Part shown: positions 1-9,000 of the stretch, one piece after another
Position numbering within the stretch: position 1 is the stretch's first letter
Layout of the letters: each line of letters starts with the position of its first letter
Assembly (NCBI GenBank): GCA_041552135.1
Contig: JBFELL010000050.1
Coordinates: forward strand, 1 to 16,175
DNA from: SZUA-186 sp041552135
GTDB taxonomy: Bacteria; Pseudomonadota; Gammaproteobacteria; UBA9214
Length of the DNA: 16,175 nt
Direction: 5' to 3'
Notes under the pieces: model-generated
The model's database searches: none
The model's input: only the letters and a program-made list of their open reading frames with translations
Told to the model about the DNA's origin: nothing
Position numbers and translations under genes: made by a program

Positions 1-2517
1 GAGCATCCCGACCGGCTGGTGTACTATCGCATGGGCGATTTCTACGAACTGTTCTACGACGACGCGCGGCGCGCGGCGCGCCTGCTCGACATCACCCTGA
101 CCCAGCGGGGCAAATCGGCCGGCGAACCCATCCCGATGGCCGGCGTGCCGGTGCACGCGGCGGAGCAGTATCTCGGTCGCCTGGTGCGCCAGGGCGAGTC
201 GGTGGCCATCTGCGAACAGGTGGGCGACGTCGCTGCCAGCAAGGGACCGGTGGAACGCAAGGTCACCCGCATCGTCACACCGGGCACCGTCACCGACGAG
301 GCCCTGCTCAGTGACCGGCAGGACAATCTGATCGTCGCGATCAACCGTCACAAGGATGTCTGGGGACTGGCGGTGCTCGATCTTGCCGGCGCCCGTTTCA
401 GCGTGCAGCAACTGGCCGGGGACGACATCCTGCTGGGCGAACTGGAACGCCTGCGTCCTGCCGAACTCATCGTCAGCGAGGGCATTACCCTGCCCGAGGC
501 CGTCAGGCGTCACAGTTGCCTCCACACCCAGCCGCCGTGGCTGTTTGACACGGACAGTTCCCGCCAGCAACTCAACGCCCAGTTCGGCACGCACGACCTC
601 GCGGGGTTCGGCTGCGAGGAACTGGACTGCGCCATCGGTGCCGCCGGCTGTCTGCTGCAGTACGTCAAGAACACCCAGCGCAGTGCCCTGCCCCACCTGC
701 GCGGCCTGCGCCGCGAGGATCACTCCGAATATGTCGGCATGGATGCCGCCACGCGGTGCAACCTGGAGATCGAAACCTCCGCCAGCGGCAAGGATGCGCA
801 CACGCTGGCGGCGGTGCTTGACCACACCGCAACCAGCATGGGCAGCCGCATGCTGCGTCGCTGGCTGCAGCGGCCGCTGCGTGACCGCACCCGCCTGCAG
901 GCGCGCCACCAGTGCATCGGGCTGCTGTGTGACAAGCGCTTGCACGAGGAACTGCATCCCCTGCTGAGCCACGTCGCCGATATCGAGCGCATCCTGACGC
1001 GCATCGCCCTGCGCTCGGCCAGACCGCGGGATCTCGGCGGGCTGCGCGACAGCCTGGCACAGCTACCGCCCGTCCGGCAGCTGCTGGCAGGACACAGCGA
1101 TCCGCTGCTCCAGGACCTGACCGGCCGCATCGGCGAACACCCCGACACGCACGCCCTGCTGGTGAAGTCCATCCTCGAGTCGCCACCACTGCTGGTGCGC
1201 GATGGCGGCGTGCTGGCAAAGGGCTACGATGCGACACTTGACGAGTTGCGCGATCTCTCCGAGCACGGCAACCGGCACCTGCTCGACATGGAGGCGCGCG
1301 AGCGCGAACGCACCGGTATCGCCACGCTGCGGATCCGCTACAACAAGGTCCACGGCTTCTACATCGAGGTAAGCCGCGCGCAGGCCGACAAGGTGCCGGC
1401 CGACTATCAGCGCCGCCAGACGCTCAAGGCAGTGGAACGCTACATCACGCCGGAGCTGAAGGCCCATGAAGACAAGGTGCTGAGTGCCCGTGAACGTGCC
1501 CTGGCGCGCGAGAAGGCACTCTACAACGAACTGCTGGACCTGCTGGCGGAACAGCTCGACGCCCTTGGCTGCTGCGCCGCTGCACTGGCGGAGCTGGACG
1601 TGCTGTCGACCTTTGCCGAGCGCGCCCTGGCGCTCAACCTGACCTCCCCGATCCTGTCCGAGCGTCCCGGGATCGCCATCAGCGGTGGCCGCCACCCGGT
1701 GGTGGAACAACTGCTCGACGAACCGTTCATCCCGAACGACACCCGCCTTAATGCCCGCCAGCGCATGCTGGTCATCACCGGTCCGAACATGGGCGGCAAG
1801 TCGACCTACATGCGCCAGACCGCGCTGATTGTGCTGCTGGCCTGCATCGGCTGCTACGTGCCGGCGGATGCGGCGGAGATCGGCCCGGTCGACCGGATCT
1901 TCACGCGCATCGGCGCCTCGGATGATCTCGCCGGCGGACGCTCGACCTTCATGGTCGAGATGACCGAGACGGCCAATATCCTGCACAACGCCACGGAACA
2001 CAGCCTCGTGCTGATGGACGAGATCGGCCGCGGCACCAGCACCTACGACGGCCTGTCGCTGGCCTGGGCCTGCGCCGTGGACCTGGCAGGCCGAATCAAG
2101 GCCTTCACCCTGTTCGCCACGCACTACTTCGAGCTGACTGTATTGCCGGACGAGCACGACGACATCGCCAATGTCCACCTGGATGCCGTCGAGCATGATG
2201 ACCGCATCGTTTTCATGCACGCCGTCAAGGAAGGCGCCGCGGACCGCAGTTACGGCCTGCACGTCGCCGCCCTGGCCGGCGTGCCGCCGCATGTGATCAG
2301 CCAGGCGCAGGGCCGACTGCTTGAGCTGGAACAGGCCGACACCGGCAGACCGGTGACACAGCCGCCGAAGCCGCAACTGGGGCTGTTCGACATGCAGGGC
2401 GAGCACCCGCTGGTCGAGGCGCTGGACAGTATTGATCCGGACACCATGACCCCCCTGCAGGCGCAGCAGTTGCTGTACACGCTCAAGGAACTGTCCCGGC
2501 AAAAACTCAACGGTTAG
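1..2517 (+). CDS. mutS: DNA mismatch repair protein MutS (5'-truncated by window edge)
   Basis: MutS binds base mismatches and small loops and, with MutL, starts methyl-directed mismatch repair in the cytoplasm. The reading frame is open from base 1 (EHPDRLVYYRMGDFYELF), so the GTG at 19 is an internal valine and the true start lies upstream; about 15-20 residues are missing compared with the usual ~855. The mismatch-wedging Phe-x-Glu motif is visible in GDFYELF near bases 31-54. The C-terminal ABC-type ATPase is complete: Walker A TGPNMGGKS at 1777-1803, Walker B LMDEIGRGTSTYDG around 2010-2052, and the ATHYFEL switch motif near 2119. The C-terminus ends KLNG before TAG. fdxA follows after a 264-bp spacer, the mutS–fdxA order known from Pseudomonas. 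Identification is secure; only the 5' end is absent. Confidence 0.98.
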   Translation, partial: EHPDRLVYYRMGDFYELFYDDARRAARLLDITLTQRGKSAGEPIPMAGVPVHAAEQYLGRLVRQGESVAICEQVGDVAASKGPVERKVTRIVTPGTVTDEALLSDRQDNLIVAINRHKDVWGLAVLDLAGARFSVQQLAGDDILLGELERLRPAELIVSEGITLPEAVRRHSCLHTQPPWLFDTDSSRQQLNAQFGTHDLAGFGCEELDCAIGAAGCLLQYVKNTQRSALPHLRGLRREDHSEYVGMDAATRCNLEIETSASGKDAHTLAAVLDHTATSMGSRMLRRWLQRPLRDRTRLQARHQCIGLLCDKRLHEELHPLLSHVADIERILTRIALRSARPRDLGGLRDSLAQLPPVRQLLAGHSDPLLQDLTGRIGEHPDTHALLVKSILESPPLLVRDGGVLAKGYDATLDELRDLSEHGNRHLLDMEARERERTGIATLRIRYNKVHGFYIEVSRAQADKVPADYQRRQTLKAVERYITPELKAHEDKVLSARERALAREKALYNELLDLLAEQLDALGCCAAALAELDVLSTFAERALALNLTSPILSERPGIAISGGRHPVVEQLLDEPFIPNDTRLNARQRMLVITGPNMGGKSTYMRQTALIVLLACIGCYVPADAAEIGPVDRIFTRIGASDDLAGGRSTFMVEMTETANILHNATEHSLVLMDEIGRGTSTYDGLSLAWACAVDLAGRIKAFTLFATHYFELTVLPDEHDDIANVHLDAVEHDDRIVFMHAVKEGAADRSYGLHVAALAGVPPHVISQAQGRLLELEQADTGRPVTQPPKPQLGLFDMQGEHPLVEALDSIDPDTMTPLQAQQLLYTLKELSRQKLNG

Positions 2518-2540
2518 GCGCTCGACGCGGGGTACGGTTT

Positions 2541-2548
2541 GCTATAAT
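2541..2548 (+). promoter_or_regulatory. Extended -10 promoter candidate upstream of fdxA
   Basis: A perfect sigma-70 -10 hexamer TATAAT lies at 2543-2548, preceded by TGC, which gives the extended -10 form TGnTATAAT. The -35 region is poor: TCGACG at 2522-2527 matches 4 of 6 with a short 15-bp spacer, so the extended -10 would carry the activity. Transcription would start near 2555 and give a leader of about 225 nt before fdxA, with the hairpin repeat inside it. The role is inferred from consensus only. Confidence 0.6.
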
Positions 2549-2580
2549 GCGCCACCTGAAAATGCCCTGATGTTGTTGCC

Positions 2581-2650
2581 GCAGGAGCGGATTCATTCGG
2601 GATACTTGCTCGAAATATCAGCCGCCAGTCGCGGCTGAATTCGCTCCTGC
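2581..2650. repeat. REPIN-like paired inverted repeat between mutS and fdxA
   Basis: Two arms, GCAGGAGCGGATTCA at 2581-2595 and TGAATTCGCTCCTGC at 2636-2650, are inverted repeats over 15 positions with a single G·T wobble. A smaller hairpin, AGCCGC / GCGGCT with a 5-nt loop, sits inside at 2620-2636 and overlaps the right arm by one base. The GCAGGAGCG head followed by a short palindrome resembles the REP sequences scattered through Pseudomonas and related gammaproteobacterial genomes, and the two facing copies resemble a REP doublet. If transcribed, it forms a long stem in the fdxA leader. Copy number elsewhere in the genome cannot be seen from this window. Confidence 0.6.
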
Positions 2651-2781
2651 AGCTGCTGATGTGAATTATGCGGGACAGCAATGGGTTATCATCTACTACC
2701 TCGAGAGTTACATGGATTACTCAAGGGCGAGGATGAGTGTTTCACTGCCCCTGCCCCGAAGCAATTGACCAGGAGAGCCGC

Positions 2782-3105
2782 ATGACGTTTGTCGTCACCG
2801 AAAACTGCATCAAGTGCAAGTATACCGATTGCGTCGAAGTCTGCCCGGTGGACTGTTTCCACGAAGGCCCCAACTTTCTCGTCATCGACCCGGACGAGTG
2901 CATTGATTGCACGCTGTGTGAACCCGAGTGCCCCATCAACGCCATCTATGCCGAGGATGACCTGCCCGACGGCCAGGAGCAGTTCCTCGAACTGAACGCC
3001 GAACTGGCACAAAACTGGCCGGTCATCACCGAGATGAAAGACCCGCCGCCGGACGCCGACGACTGGAAGGACAAGGCGGACAAGCTGCAATACCTGGAGC
3101 GTTAG
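2782..3105 (+). CDS. fdxA: Seven-iron ferredoxin FdxA ([3Fe-4S][4Fe-4S])
   Basis: A small cytoplasmic electron carrier of 107 residues, the size of Azotobacter vinelandii ferredoxin I, with a matching C-terminal ending (LQYLER here). Cysteines fall where that family needs them: C9, C17 and C50 for the [3Fe-4S] cluster and C21, C40, C43 and C46 for the [4Fe-4S] cluster, with C12 and C25 as the extra non-ligating cysteines. The ATG at 2782 is chosen because AGGAG at 2771-2775 sits 6 bp upstream and the protein then starts MTFVVTENC like the family; upstream in-frame GTG codons would add unrelated residues. A candidate extended -10 and a hairpin repeat lie in the spacer before it. The physiological partner is not shown by the sequence. 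Confidence 0.97.
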   Translation: MTFVVTENCIKCKYTDCVEVCPVDCFHEGPNFLVIDPDECIDCTLCEPECPINAIYAEDDLPDGQEQFLELNAELAQNWPVITEMKDPPPDADDWKDKADKLQYLER

Positions 3106-3169
3106 CCCGGCTGCGTCATCGTTAGACACTGACTGGCCTCATCCCTTTCCTGCCCCTGCCTCCGTCGCC

Positions 3170-4351
3170 ATGATTGCCGCGCCAACGGTAACGCAGGTTC
3201 CCGTCAGCGACGATATCCTCGAGGTCGCGGCGCACTACCTTCTCGATCACGCGGCACAGTTACCGGACCTCACCCGCAGCGTGGTACTGCTGCCGGATCT
3301 GCAGTTCGCGCCCCGCCTGCGACGGCTGTTGCTGCAGGTGGCGTCGGGGCATGGCCAGTCCGCCCTGCTCGGCCCGGCCATCAGCACCCCCGACCAGTGG
3401 TTGCGTGAGAACATTCCGATCGACAGGACCGTACCGGGGCGTGCACGCCGTGAACTGCTACTGGTTGAAGTCCTGAAGCAGCACCCGGATGTCCTGCCCG
3501 GCAACGATCCCTGGGCGCTTGCGGCCAGCCTCGTCACCCTGTTCGAGGAACTGACGCTGAACCGCGTCGCCATACCGGACGACCTGGACGCCTTTACCCG
3601 GCGTCTGCAGGAGGCCTACGGTATTGCCGAACACCTGCCGGCGCCACTGGGTATGGAGGCGCGCATGGTGCACACGCTGTGGCTGGCGTGGCATGAAGAA
3701 CTGCAGGCAGCCGACAGCCTCGATCCCGGCATGGCACACCTGCAGCGTCTCGCGGCACACAGGAACAGGGACGACGGCCGGCATTACTGCCTGGTCGGCT
3801 TCGATGAACTTTCCGCGGCCGAGACCGAATGGCTGGGTTCGCTGCTTGCCGCCGGCCGCGCCCATTGCCTGGTGTACCGGAGCGCACCGTCCACCGCGAC
3901 AGAGCCGCCGCGCCCGCTCCAGGCACTGCTGCAGAGTTCTGCAGCGAACGGATCCGGCGACACCCCGTTCGACACGGTGCTCGACGCCGTCTTCGAATCC
4001 CATACGCGCCCGCCACCGGAACGCGCGCTCGCACTGCGGGAATCACTCGCTGCCTCGCCCCTGGCCGGCCGGCTGCGGCTGTTCCCGGCCAGCTCCGCCG
4101 AGCAGGAGGCGCTGTCGATAGACCTGCAGGTGCGCCAGTGGCTGCTGGCCGGCAGGCAACCGATCGGCATCGTCACGGAGGACCGGCGACTGGCAAGGCG
4201 CGTGCGCGCCCTGCTGGAACGCGCCGGAATCTCGCTGCAGGACAGCGGCGGCTGGGCACTGTCCACGACCAGCGCCGCCGCGGCCATGGAGCGCTGGCTG
4301 GAGACGGTCGAGGAAGACTTCGACCACCTGCCCCTGCTGGACGTACTGTAG
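3170..4351 (+). CDS. N-terminal fragment of AddB-like protein (helicase-like part)
   Basis: If the TAG is real, this 393-residue product is what the 5' part makes. It opens MIAAPTVTQVPVSDD and contains VVLLPDLQFAPRLRRLL near residues 38-54, the N-terminal pattern of the AddB-like DNA repair family. I see no GxGKT Walker A, so this is an inactive helicase-like fold that in AddB-type proteins is structural. It ends at LPLLDVL, just before the segment that leads to the second helicase-like half. Alone it lacks the nuclease and Fe–S residues and is unlikely to work. The ATG at 3170 has no clear Shine–Dalgarno; the 64 bp after fdxA are pyrimidine-rich with no obvious terminator, so cotranscription with fdxA is possible. 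Confidence 0.6.
   Translation: MIAAPTVTQVPVSDDILEVAAHYLLDHAAQLPDLTRSVVLLPDLQFAPRLRRLLLQVASGHGQSALLGPAISTPDQWLRENIPIDRTVPGRARRELLLVEVLKQHPDVLPGNDPWALAASLVTLFEELTLNRVAIPDDLDAFTRRLQEAYGIAEHLPAPLGMEARMVHTLWLAWHEELQAADSLDPGMAHLQRLAAHRNRDDGRHYCLVGFDELSAAETEWLGSLLAAGRAHCLVYRSAPSTATEPPRPLQALLQSSAANGSGDTPFDTVLDAVFESHTRPPPERALALRESLAASPLAGRLRLFPASSAEQEALSIDLQVRQWLLAGRQPIGIVTEDRRLARRVRALLERAGISLQDSGGWALSTTSAAAAMERWLETVEEDFDHLPLLDVL
4349..4351 (+). other. In-frame amber codon interrupting the AddB-like gene
   Basis: TAG lies in phase between GTA CTG and TCG CCG. UAG is an ordinary terminator here: mutS, fdxA and the AddA-like gene all end in TAG, and fdxA ends exactly where its family does. Recoding of UAG is therefore unlikely; a nonsense mutation or a base-calling error fits better. 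Confidence 0.9.
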
Positions 4352-4420
4352 TCGCCGTGCATCTTCCCGGACGACGACCGCGAGCAGCTCCGCAATGACG
4401 TTTTCCGCTTCGAGCAGGAC

Positions 4421-6088
4421 GTGGTCCTGCACGAGAATATCGGCCGTGGCCTGTCACGCTACCGCAGGCACATCGACCTGCGCCAGCAACGCCTGCCCGA
4501 TGGCTGGACAAGCACGACGGCCGACGCCATGCAGCAGTTGCTGAACCGTCTCGACCAGGCGGCAGAGCCCCTGCGCGGGCTCGCCGGGACGGCACTGGCC
4601 AGCCCCGCCCTGCTGCTGCAGCGGCTGCGCAGCAGCCTTGAGGAACTCGGCATGTGGTCGGCCTTCGACGGTGACCCGGCCGGTCGTCGTATACAGCAGG
4701 AGTGGCAGCTGCTGCACGAGGCAGCCCTGCCCTGCAAGGTCCAGATGAGCTGGCTGGAATTTCGCGCCTGGCTGGGCGCGGCACTCGAGCGCCACGATTT
4801 CCGGCCGGCCACGGCAAACAGCCCGGTGCAGCTGCTGACCCTGCAGCAGGCGCAGCTTGGCCGCTACGGTGGACTGGTGATCGGCGCCTGTGACCGGGAG
4901 CACCTGCCGGCACTGCCGGCGGCCCCGCCGTTTTTCAATGATCCGGTCCGACGGGACCTCGGGCTACCCGTCAGGCCGGACCATTACCGGCTGCAGCTGC
5001 AGCGCTTTCGCCGGCTGCTGGGCCGTGCACCGAAGGTGCTCATGACCTGGCCCGCGCAGACCGATGGCGAACCGCGCATGCCCGGTGCATGGCTCGATGC
5101 CCTGCAGACCTTCCACCGGCTGGCATGGCAGGACGACCTGTGTGATGCGGTGCTGGCGCAGCAGGTCGAGCATCCGGCCAGCCGGGTGGCCGGCCACCAT
5201 CCGCTCGAGCTGCCGCAACCGTGCGGCCATCCCGCAGCGGGGCTGCCGGCAGAGCTGCTGCCGCAGACAATCTCGGTCAGCGCACACGGCGACCTCATCG
5301 ACTGTCCCTACCAGTTCTTTGCCGCCCGCGGACTCGGCCTGCGACCCAGAGAGGCCATCCGGGAGGCACTGGAGAAGGCCGACTACGGCGAACTCGTGCA
5401 CTTTTGCCTGGAACTGTTCCACGCCGGTCACGAGGGATGGCCCGGACCGTTTACCGGCACGCTCAACGACGCCAGTCGTGACAGCGCCATCGCCCTGCTG
5501 CAGGAAATCACGCAGGTCGTATTCACCCGCAAGGTCGAGGACAATTTTGAACACCGGGCCTGGCAAATACGCTGGCAGGCGCGCATTCCGGAGTACATCG
5601 ACTGGCAGATCAAGCGCCAGCCGGACTGGACATTCCGCCAGGCCGAGGCACAACAGTGCGTCGGGCTGGGCAATGGACGGGAAATGAAGGGCCGCCTAGA
5701 CCGGATCGACAGCGGCGCGAAGGGCAGCGCCATTATCGACTACAAGACCGGCAACCCGCCGAAGCAGGCAGACGTCGACAGCGGCGAGAAGGTGCAGCTG
5801 CCCTCGTATGCCCTGCTGACGGCAACACCGCCGGCACGGGTCGAATACCTCAAGCTCGATCGCAAGGTCGCCACCGGTGCGGTCCTTGAAGGCGAGGCAC
5901 TGGCAACCCTCGGGGCCGCCGTCCACCAGCGCCTGGTCGATGTGCTGCGGGACATCGACAACGGCACGCCGCTGCCGGCCTGGGGCGACAGCAAGACCTG
6001 CGAGTACTGCAGGATGGACGGATTGTGCCGCCGTCAAACCTGGCCCGAGTCCGCGGACAGCGACACGCACGGGACAGAGACGCCATGA
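4421..6088 (+). CDS. C-terminal fragment of AddB-like protein (PD-(D/E)XK nuclease, Fe–S)
   Basis: This in-frame continuation could restart at GTG 4421, the first usable start codon after the TAG, giving 555 residues, although no ribosome binding site supports it. It carries a RecB-type nuclease: GRLDRID near bases 5690-5710, then IIDYKTG with the catalytic Asp at 5738 and Lys at 5744, then a QLPSYALL helix. Four cysteines match the AddB iron–sulfur arrangement: one in DCPYQFF at 5303, then C-x2-C-x5-C (CEYCRMDGLC) at 5999-6028. In AddB these bracket the nuclease domain and stabilise it. All key residues are intact, so selection acted on this part until recently. The gene ends in TGA overlapping the ATG of the following helicase gene. 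Confidence 0.6.
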   Translation: MVLHENIGRGLSRYRRHIDLRQQRLPDGWTSTTADAMQQLLNRLDQAAEPLRGLAGTALASPALLLQRLRSSLEELGMWSAFDGDPAGRRIQQEWQLLHEAALPCKVQMSWLEFRAWLGAALERHDFRPATANSPVQLLTLQQAQLGRYGGLVIGACDREHLPALPAAPPFFNDPVRRDLGLPVRPDHYRLQLQRFRRLLGRAPKVLMTWPAQTDGEPRMPGAWLDALQTFHRLAWQDDLCDAVLAQQVEHPASRVAGHHPLELPQPCGHPAAGLPAELLPQTISVSAHGDLIDCPYQFFAARGLGLRPREAIREALEKADYGELVHFCLELFHAGHEGWPGPFTGTLNDASRDSAIALLQEITQVVFTRKVEDNFEHRAWQIRWQARIPEYIDWQIKRQPDWTFRQAEAQQCVGLGNGREMKGRLDRIDSGAKGSAIIDYKTGNPPKQADVDSGEKVQLPSYALLTATPPARVEYLKLDRKVATGAVLEGEALATLGAAVHQRLVDVLRDIDNGTPLPAWGDSKTCEYCRMDGLCRRQTWPESADSDTHGTETP

Positions 6089-9000
6089 CAGGCCGCAACG
6101 GGGCCGATGCCCTGCAGGCCACCGACCCGGCGGCCAATGCCAGCGTCCATGCCTCGGCAGGCACCGGCAAGACCTGGCTGCTGACGACTCGCATCATCCG
6201 GCTGCTGCTGGCCGGGGCGCGTCCCGACGGCATTCTCGCCGTGACCTTCACCCGCAAGGCCGCGGCGGAGATGCAGCAGCGCGTTACCGAGCGGCTGCGG
6301 GAACTGATGGGGGCCTCCCCCGGGGACCTGGACAGGTTGCTGGCCCAGTGCGGTATCGAGCGAACGGCGGCGACCCGCACCCGGGCGCGACAGCTGTATG
6401 AAGAACTGCTGTTTCATCCCTATCCGCTGCGCACCACGACCTTTCACGCCTTCTGCCAGGAACTCCTGCAGCGCTTCCCGCTGGAGGCCGGTGTCACCCC
6501 CGGCTTTGTCATCGGCGAGTCCACCGCCCTGCTCGAGCAGACCGCACGTGAGGCACTCGTGGCCGAGACGGCGCAGGATCCCGACGGCGCGGTCGCCCGC
6601 GCACTGGATGAACTGGTCGAGCGCTGTGGCGGACTGGCTAATGCCGACACGGCACTGAAATCCTTCCTGGCCCAGCGCAGCGACTGGTGGGCCTGGATCC
6701 AGGGCAAGCCTGACGCCTTCCGCCATGCCAGCGAGCGCCTGGGCACCCTGCTGGGCGCCGATGCGGCCAGCGACCCCTTGCCCGCCTTCCCGCCAGCGGC
6801 ACTACGCGGGCATCTGCAGGAATTCGCCAGCCTGCTGGCACGCCACGCCACGGCCACCAACACCAGGCAGGCCGACGCACTGGCCAGGGCACTGCAGCCC
6901 GGCGTCACGCCGGCAGCCTGTCTGGAGGCCGTCACCCCTGTGTTTTTCAAGACCGACGGCGAGCCGCGTGCACGCAAGGCCTCGAAGGCACAGTGCAAGT
7001 CGCTGGGCCAGGCCGGCGAGGACCGGCTGCTCGCGCTGCACCGGGACATCACCGCTGTACTGCGCGATTTCGGCGATCGGCGGGCACGCCACAACACCCT
7101 GCGCACCGGGCTTGTCTGGTACACCGCCGGCATGCAGCTGCTGGCGCATTACCAGCGTATCAAGCAGGAACAGCGGGTGCTGGACTTTGCCGACCTGGAA
7201 TGGCGCGCCTGTGAACTGCTCAACCGCAGCGACCATGCCAGCTGGGTGCAGTACAAGCTGGACGCGCGCATCGAGCACCTGCTGGTCGACGAGTTCCAGG
7301 ACACCAACCCGACCCAGTGGCGCCTGCTGCTGCCGCTGCTGCAGGAACTGGCCGCCGGCAGCGACGAGCGCAACCGCTCGGTATTCCTGGTGGGGGACAC
7401 CAAGCAGTCCATCTACGGCTTTCGTCGCGCCAAGCCGGCGCTGATGAACGAGGCCAGCCGCTGGCTGCAAGAGCACCTTGACGCCGGCGGCTACCCGCTC
7501 GACGCCTCGCGACGCTCGGCACGGGCCATCATGGACGGCGTCAACGCGGTGTTCGGCCAGCCACCGCTGCACGACCTGCTGTGCGGGTTCAATCCCCATG
7601 ACACGCACCTGGACGACATGCATGGCCGGGTCGAGATCCTGCCATTGCTCCCGTCGGACCCGCCGGACGACACGGCAGATGACGGGGCGGGGCTGCGCAA
7701 TCCGCTGGCGTCGCCGCGGGTGGTCAGTGAAAACCGGGGTTACTACAACGAGGGCCGCATGATCGCCGCGAAGATCCGCGAGCTCATCGAGGGCCGCACG
7801 CTGGTCACCAACGACGGCTGCAGCCGCCCCGTGCATTACGGCGACATCATGCTACTGCTGCGCCAGCGCACCCACGCCGCCGCCTACGAAACCGCCCTGC
7901 GCGATTGCGGCATCCCCTACCTCAGCGCCGGCAAGAGCCTGCTGCTTGAGACGCTGGAGGTGCGCGATCTCGAAGCCCTGCTCAACCTGCTTGTCTCGCC
8001 CTATGACAACCTGGCGCTGGCACAGGTGCTGCGCTCGCCGCTGTTCGGCCTCGACAGCGAGGCGCTGCTGCCGCTGGCCGCCCTGCCGCTCGGCACCTGG
8101 TATGAACGCCTGGCCACACTGGCCGCGCGCGGCGAGTCAGCCTACGCCACGGTGTATCGCATGCTGGAGCACTGGCGCTCCCTGGCCGGCCAGGTGCCGG
8201 TACACGACCTGCTGGACCGGATCTACCACGAGGCCGATGTACTGCAGCGCTACCTGGCGGCCTACCCGGCAACGCTGCAGCCCCGCGTGCGGGCCAGCCT
8301 GACACGCTTCATCGAGCTGGCGCTGGAGCTCGACCATGGCCGCTATCCCAGCCTGCCGCGGTTTCTCGAGCAATTGACCCGCCTGCGGCAATCGGAGCGC
8401 GACCAGCCCGAGGAAGGCACACCGGACGATGCCGGCAGCCAGCGCGTCCGACTGATGACCATACACGGCTCCAAGGGGCTGGAATCGCCGGTGGTCTTTA
8501 TCGCCGACGCCGCCGCCACTGCGTCGGACCGTGGCGCCTGGAGCGCGCTGGTCGACTGGCCGCCGGCGGCCGACCGGCCGGCGCATTTCCTGCTGGCCGG
8601 CAGCAAGGCCCTGCGCGATACGGTGACGCAGCGGCTGATCGAGGCGCAGGCACGGGAAGCCGCCCGTGAAGATGCCAACCTGCTGTATGTCGCCATGACC
8701 CGCGCCCGTCAGTACCTGTTCATCTCCGGCACACAGTCCCCGCGCAGCAGGGACACCGGCTGGTACGCCACGGTGCGCGCGGCGGCGGCGGACTGGGAGA
8801 CCCGCGCCGCCGGCAACCCGGTGATCGAGTCCGGCTCACCGCCACTGCCGTCCGCCCGGCCGCAGCGCGTCACACCGGTCATCGAGATCGATCCCCGCCT
8901 GGCCGAACCCGTCACGCTCCCGTGCGTCTGCCAGCAGATCGCGCCCAGCCATAGCGCGCAGGCGGGGACCTGGGAGGACGGCGATGCCGACGGGCGCGAG

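Larger units (their letters stand above)
3170..6088 (+). pseudogene. AddB-like PD-(D/E)XK nuclease, split by an in-frame TAG
   Basis: Read as one frame this is a 972-codon gene for an AddB-like DNA repair nuclease (the family often named 'probable DNA repair protein'), partner of the UvrD-type helicase-nuclease that follows. A single TAG at 4349-4351 interrupts it at codon 394, and the same frame continues without shift. The text around the stop reads LLDVL-stop-SPC-IFPDDD. Related proteins carry a conserved LKSPF-like motif there, so the stop most likely replaces AAG (Lys) by one base change; the next C for F may be a second change. The downstream half keeps all nuclease and Fe–S residues, so decay is recent or the stop is a sequencing error. 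The 3' end overlaps the next gene by 4 bp (ATGA), showing an ancestral operon and coupled translation. Confidence 0.85.

Noticed and set aside
19..21. GTG as the mutS start codon
   Set aside because: The conserved EHPDRLVYYRMGDF sequence continues in frame to base 1, so the real start is outside the window.
1063..2502. Long minus-strand open frame (479 codons) opposite mutS
   Set aside because: It lies wholly antisense to conserved mutS; high GC makes such open frames common, and the translation shows no recognisable domain.
2687..2692. TATCAT as a nearer fdxA -10 box
   Set aside because: No matching -35 and no TGn extension; the 2543 site is much stronger, though this one cannot be excluded.
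4349..4351. UAG recoding (for example pyrrolysine) explaining the in-frame stop
   Set aside because: Three other genes here end with TAG, and the fdxA product ends exactly where its family does; no recoding signal is visible.
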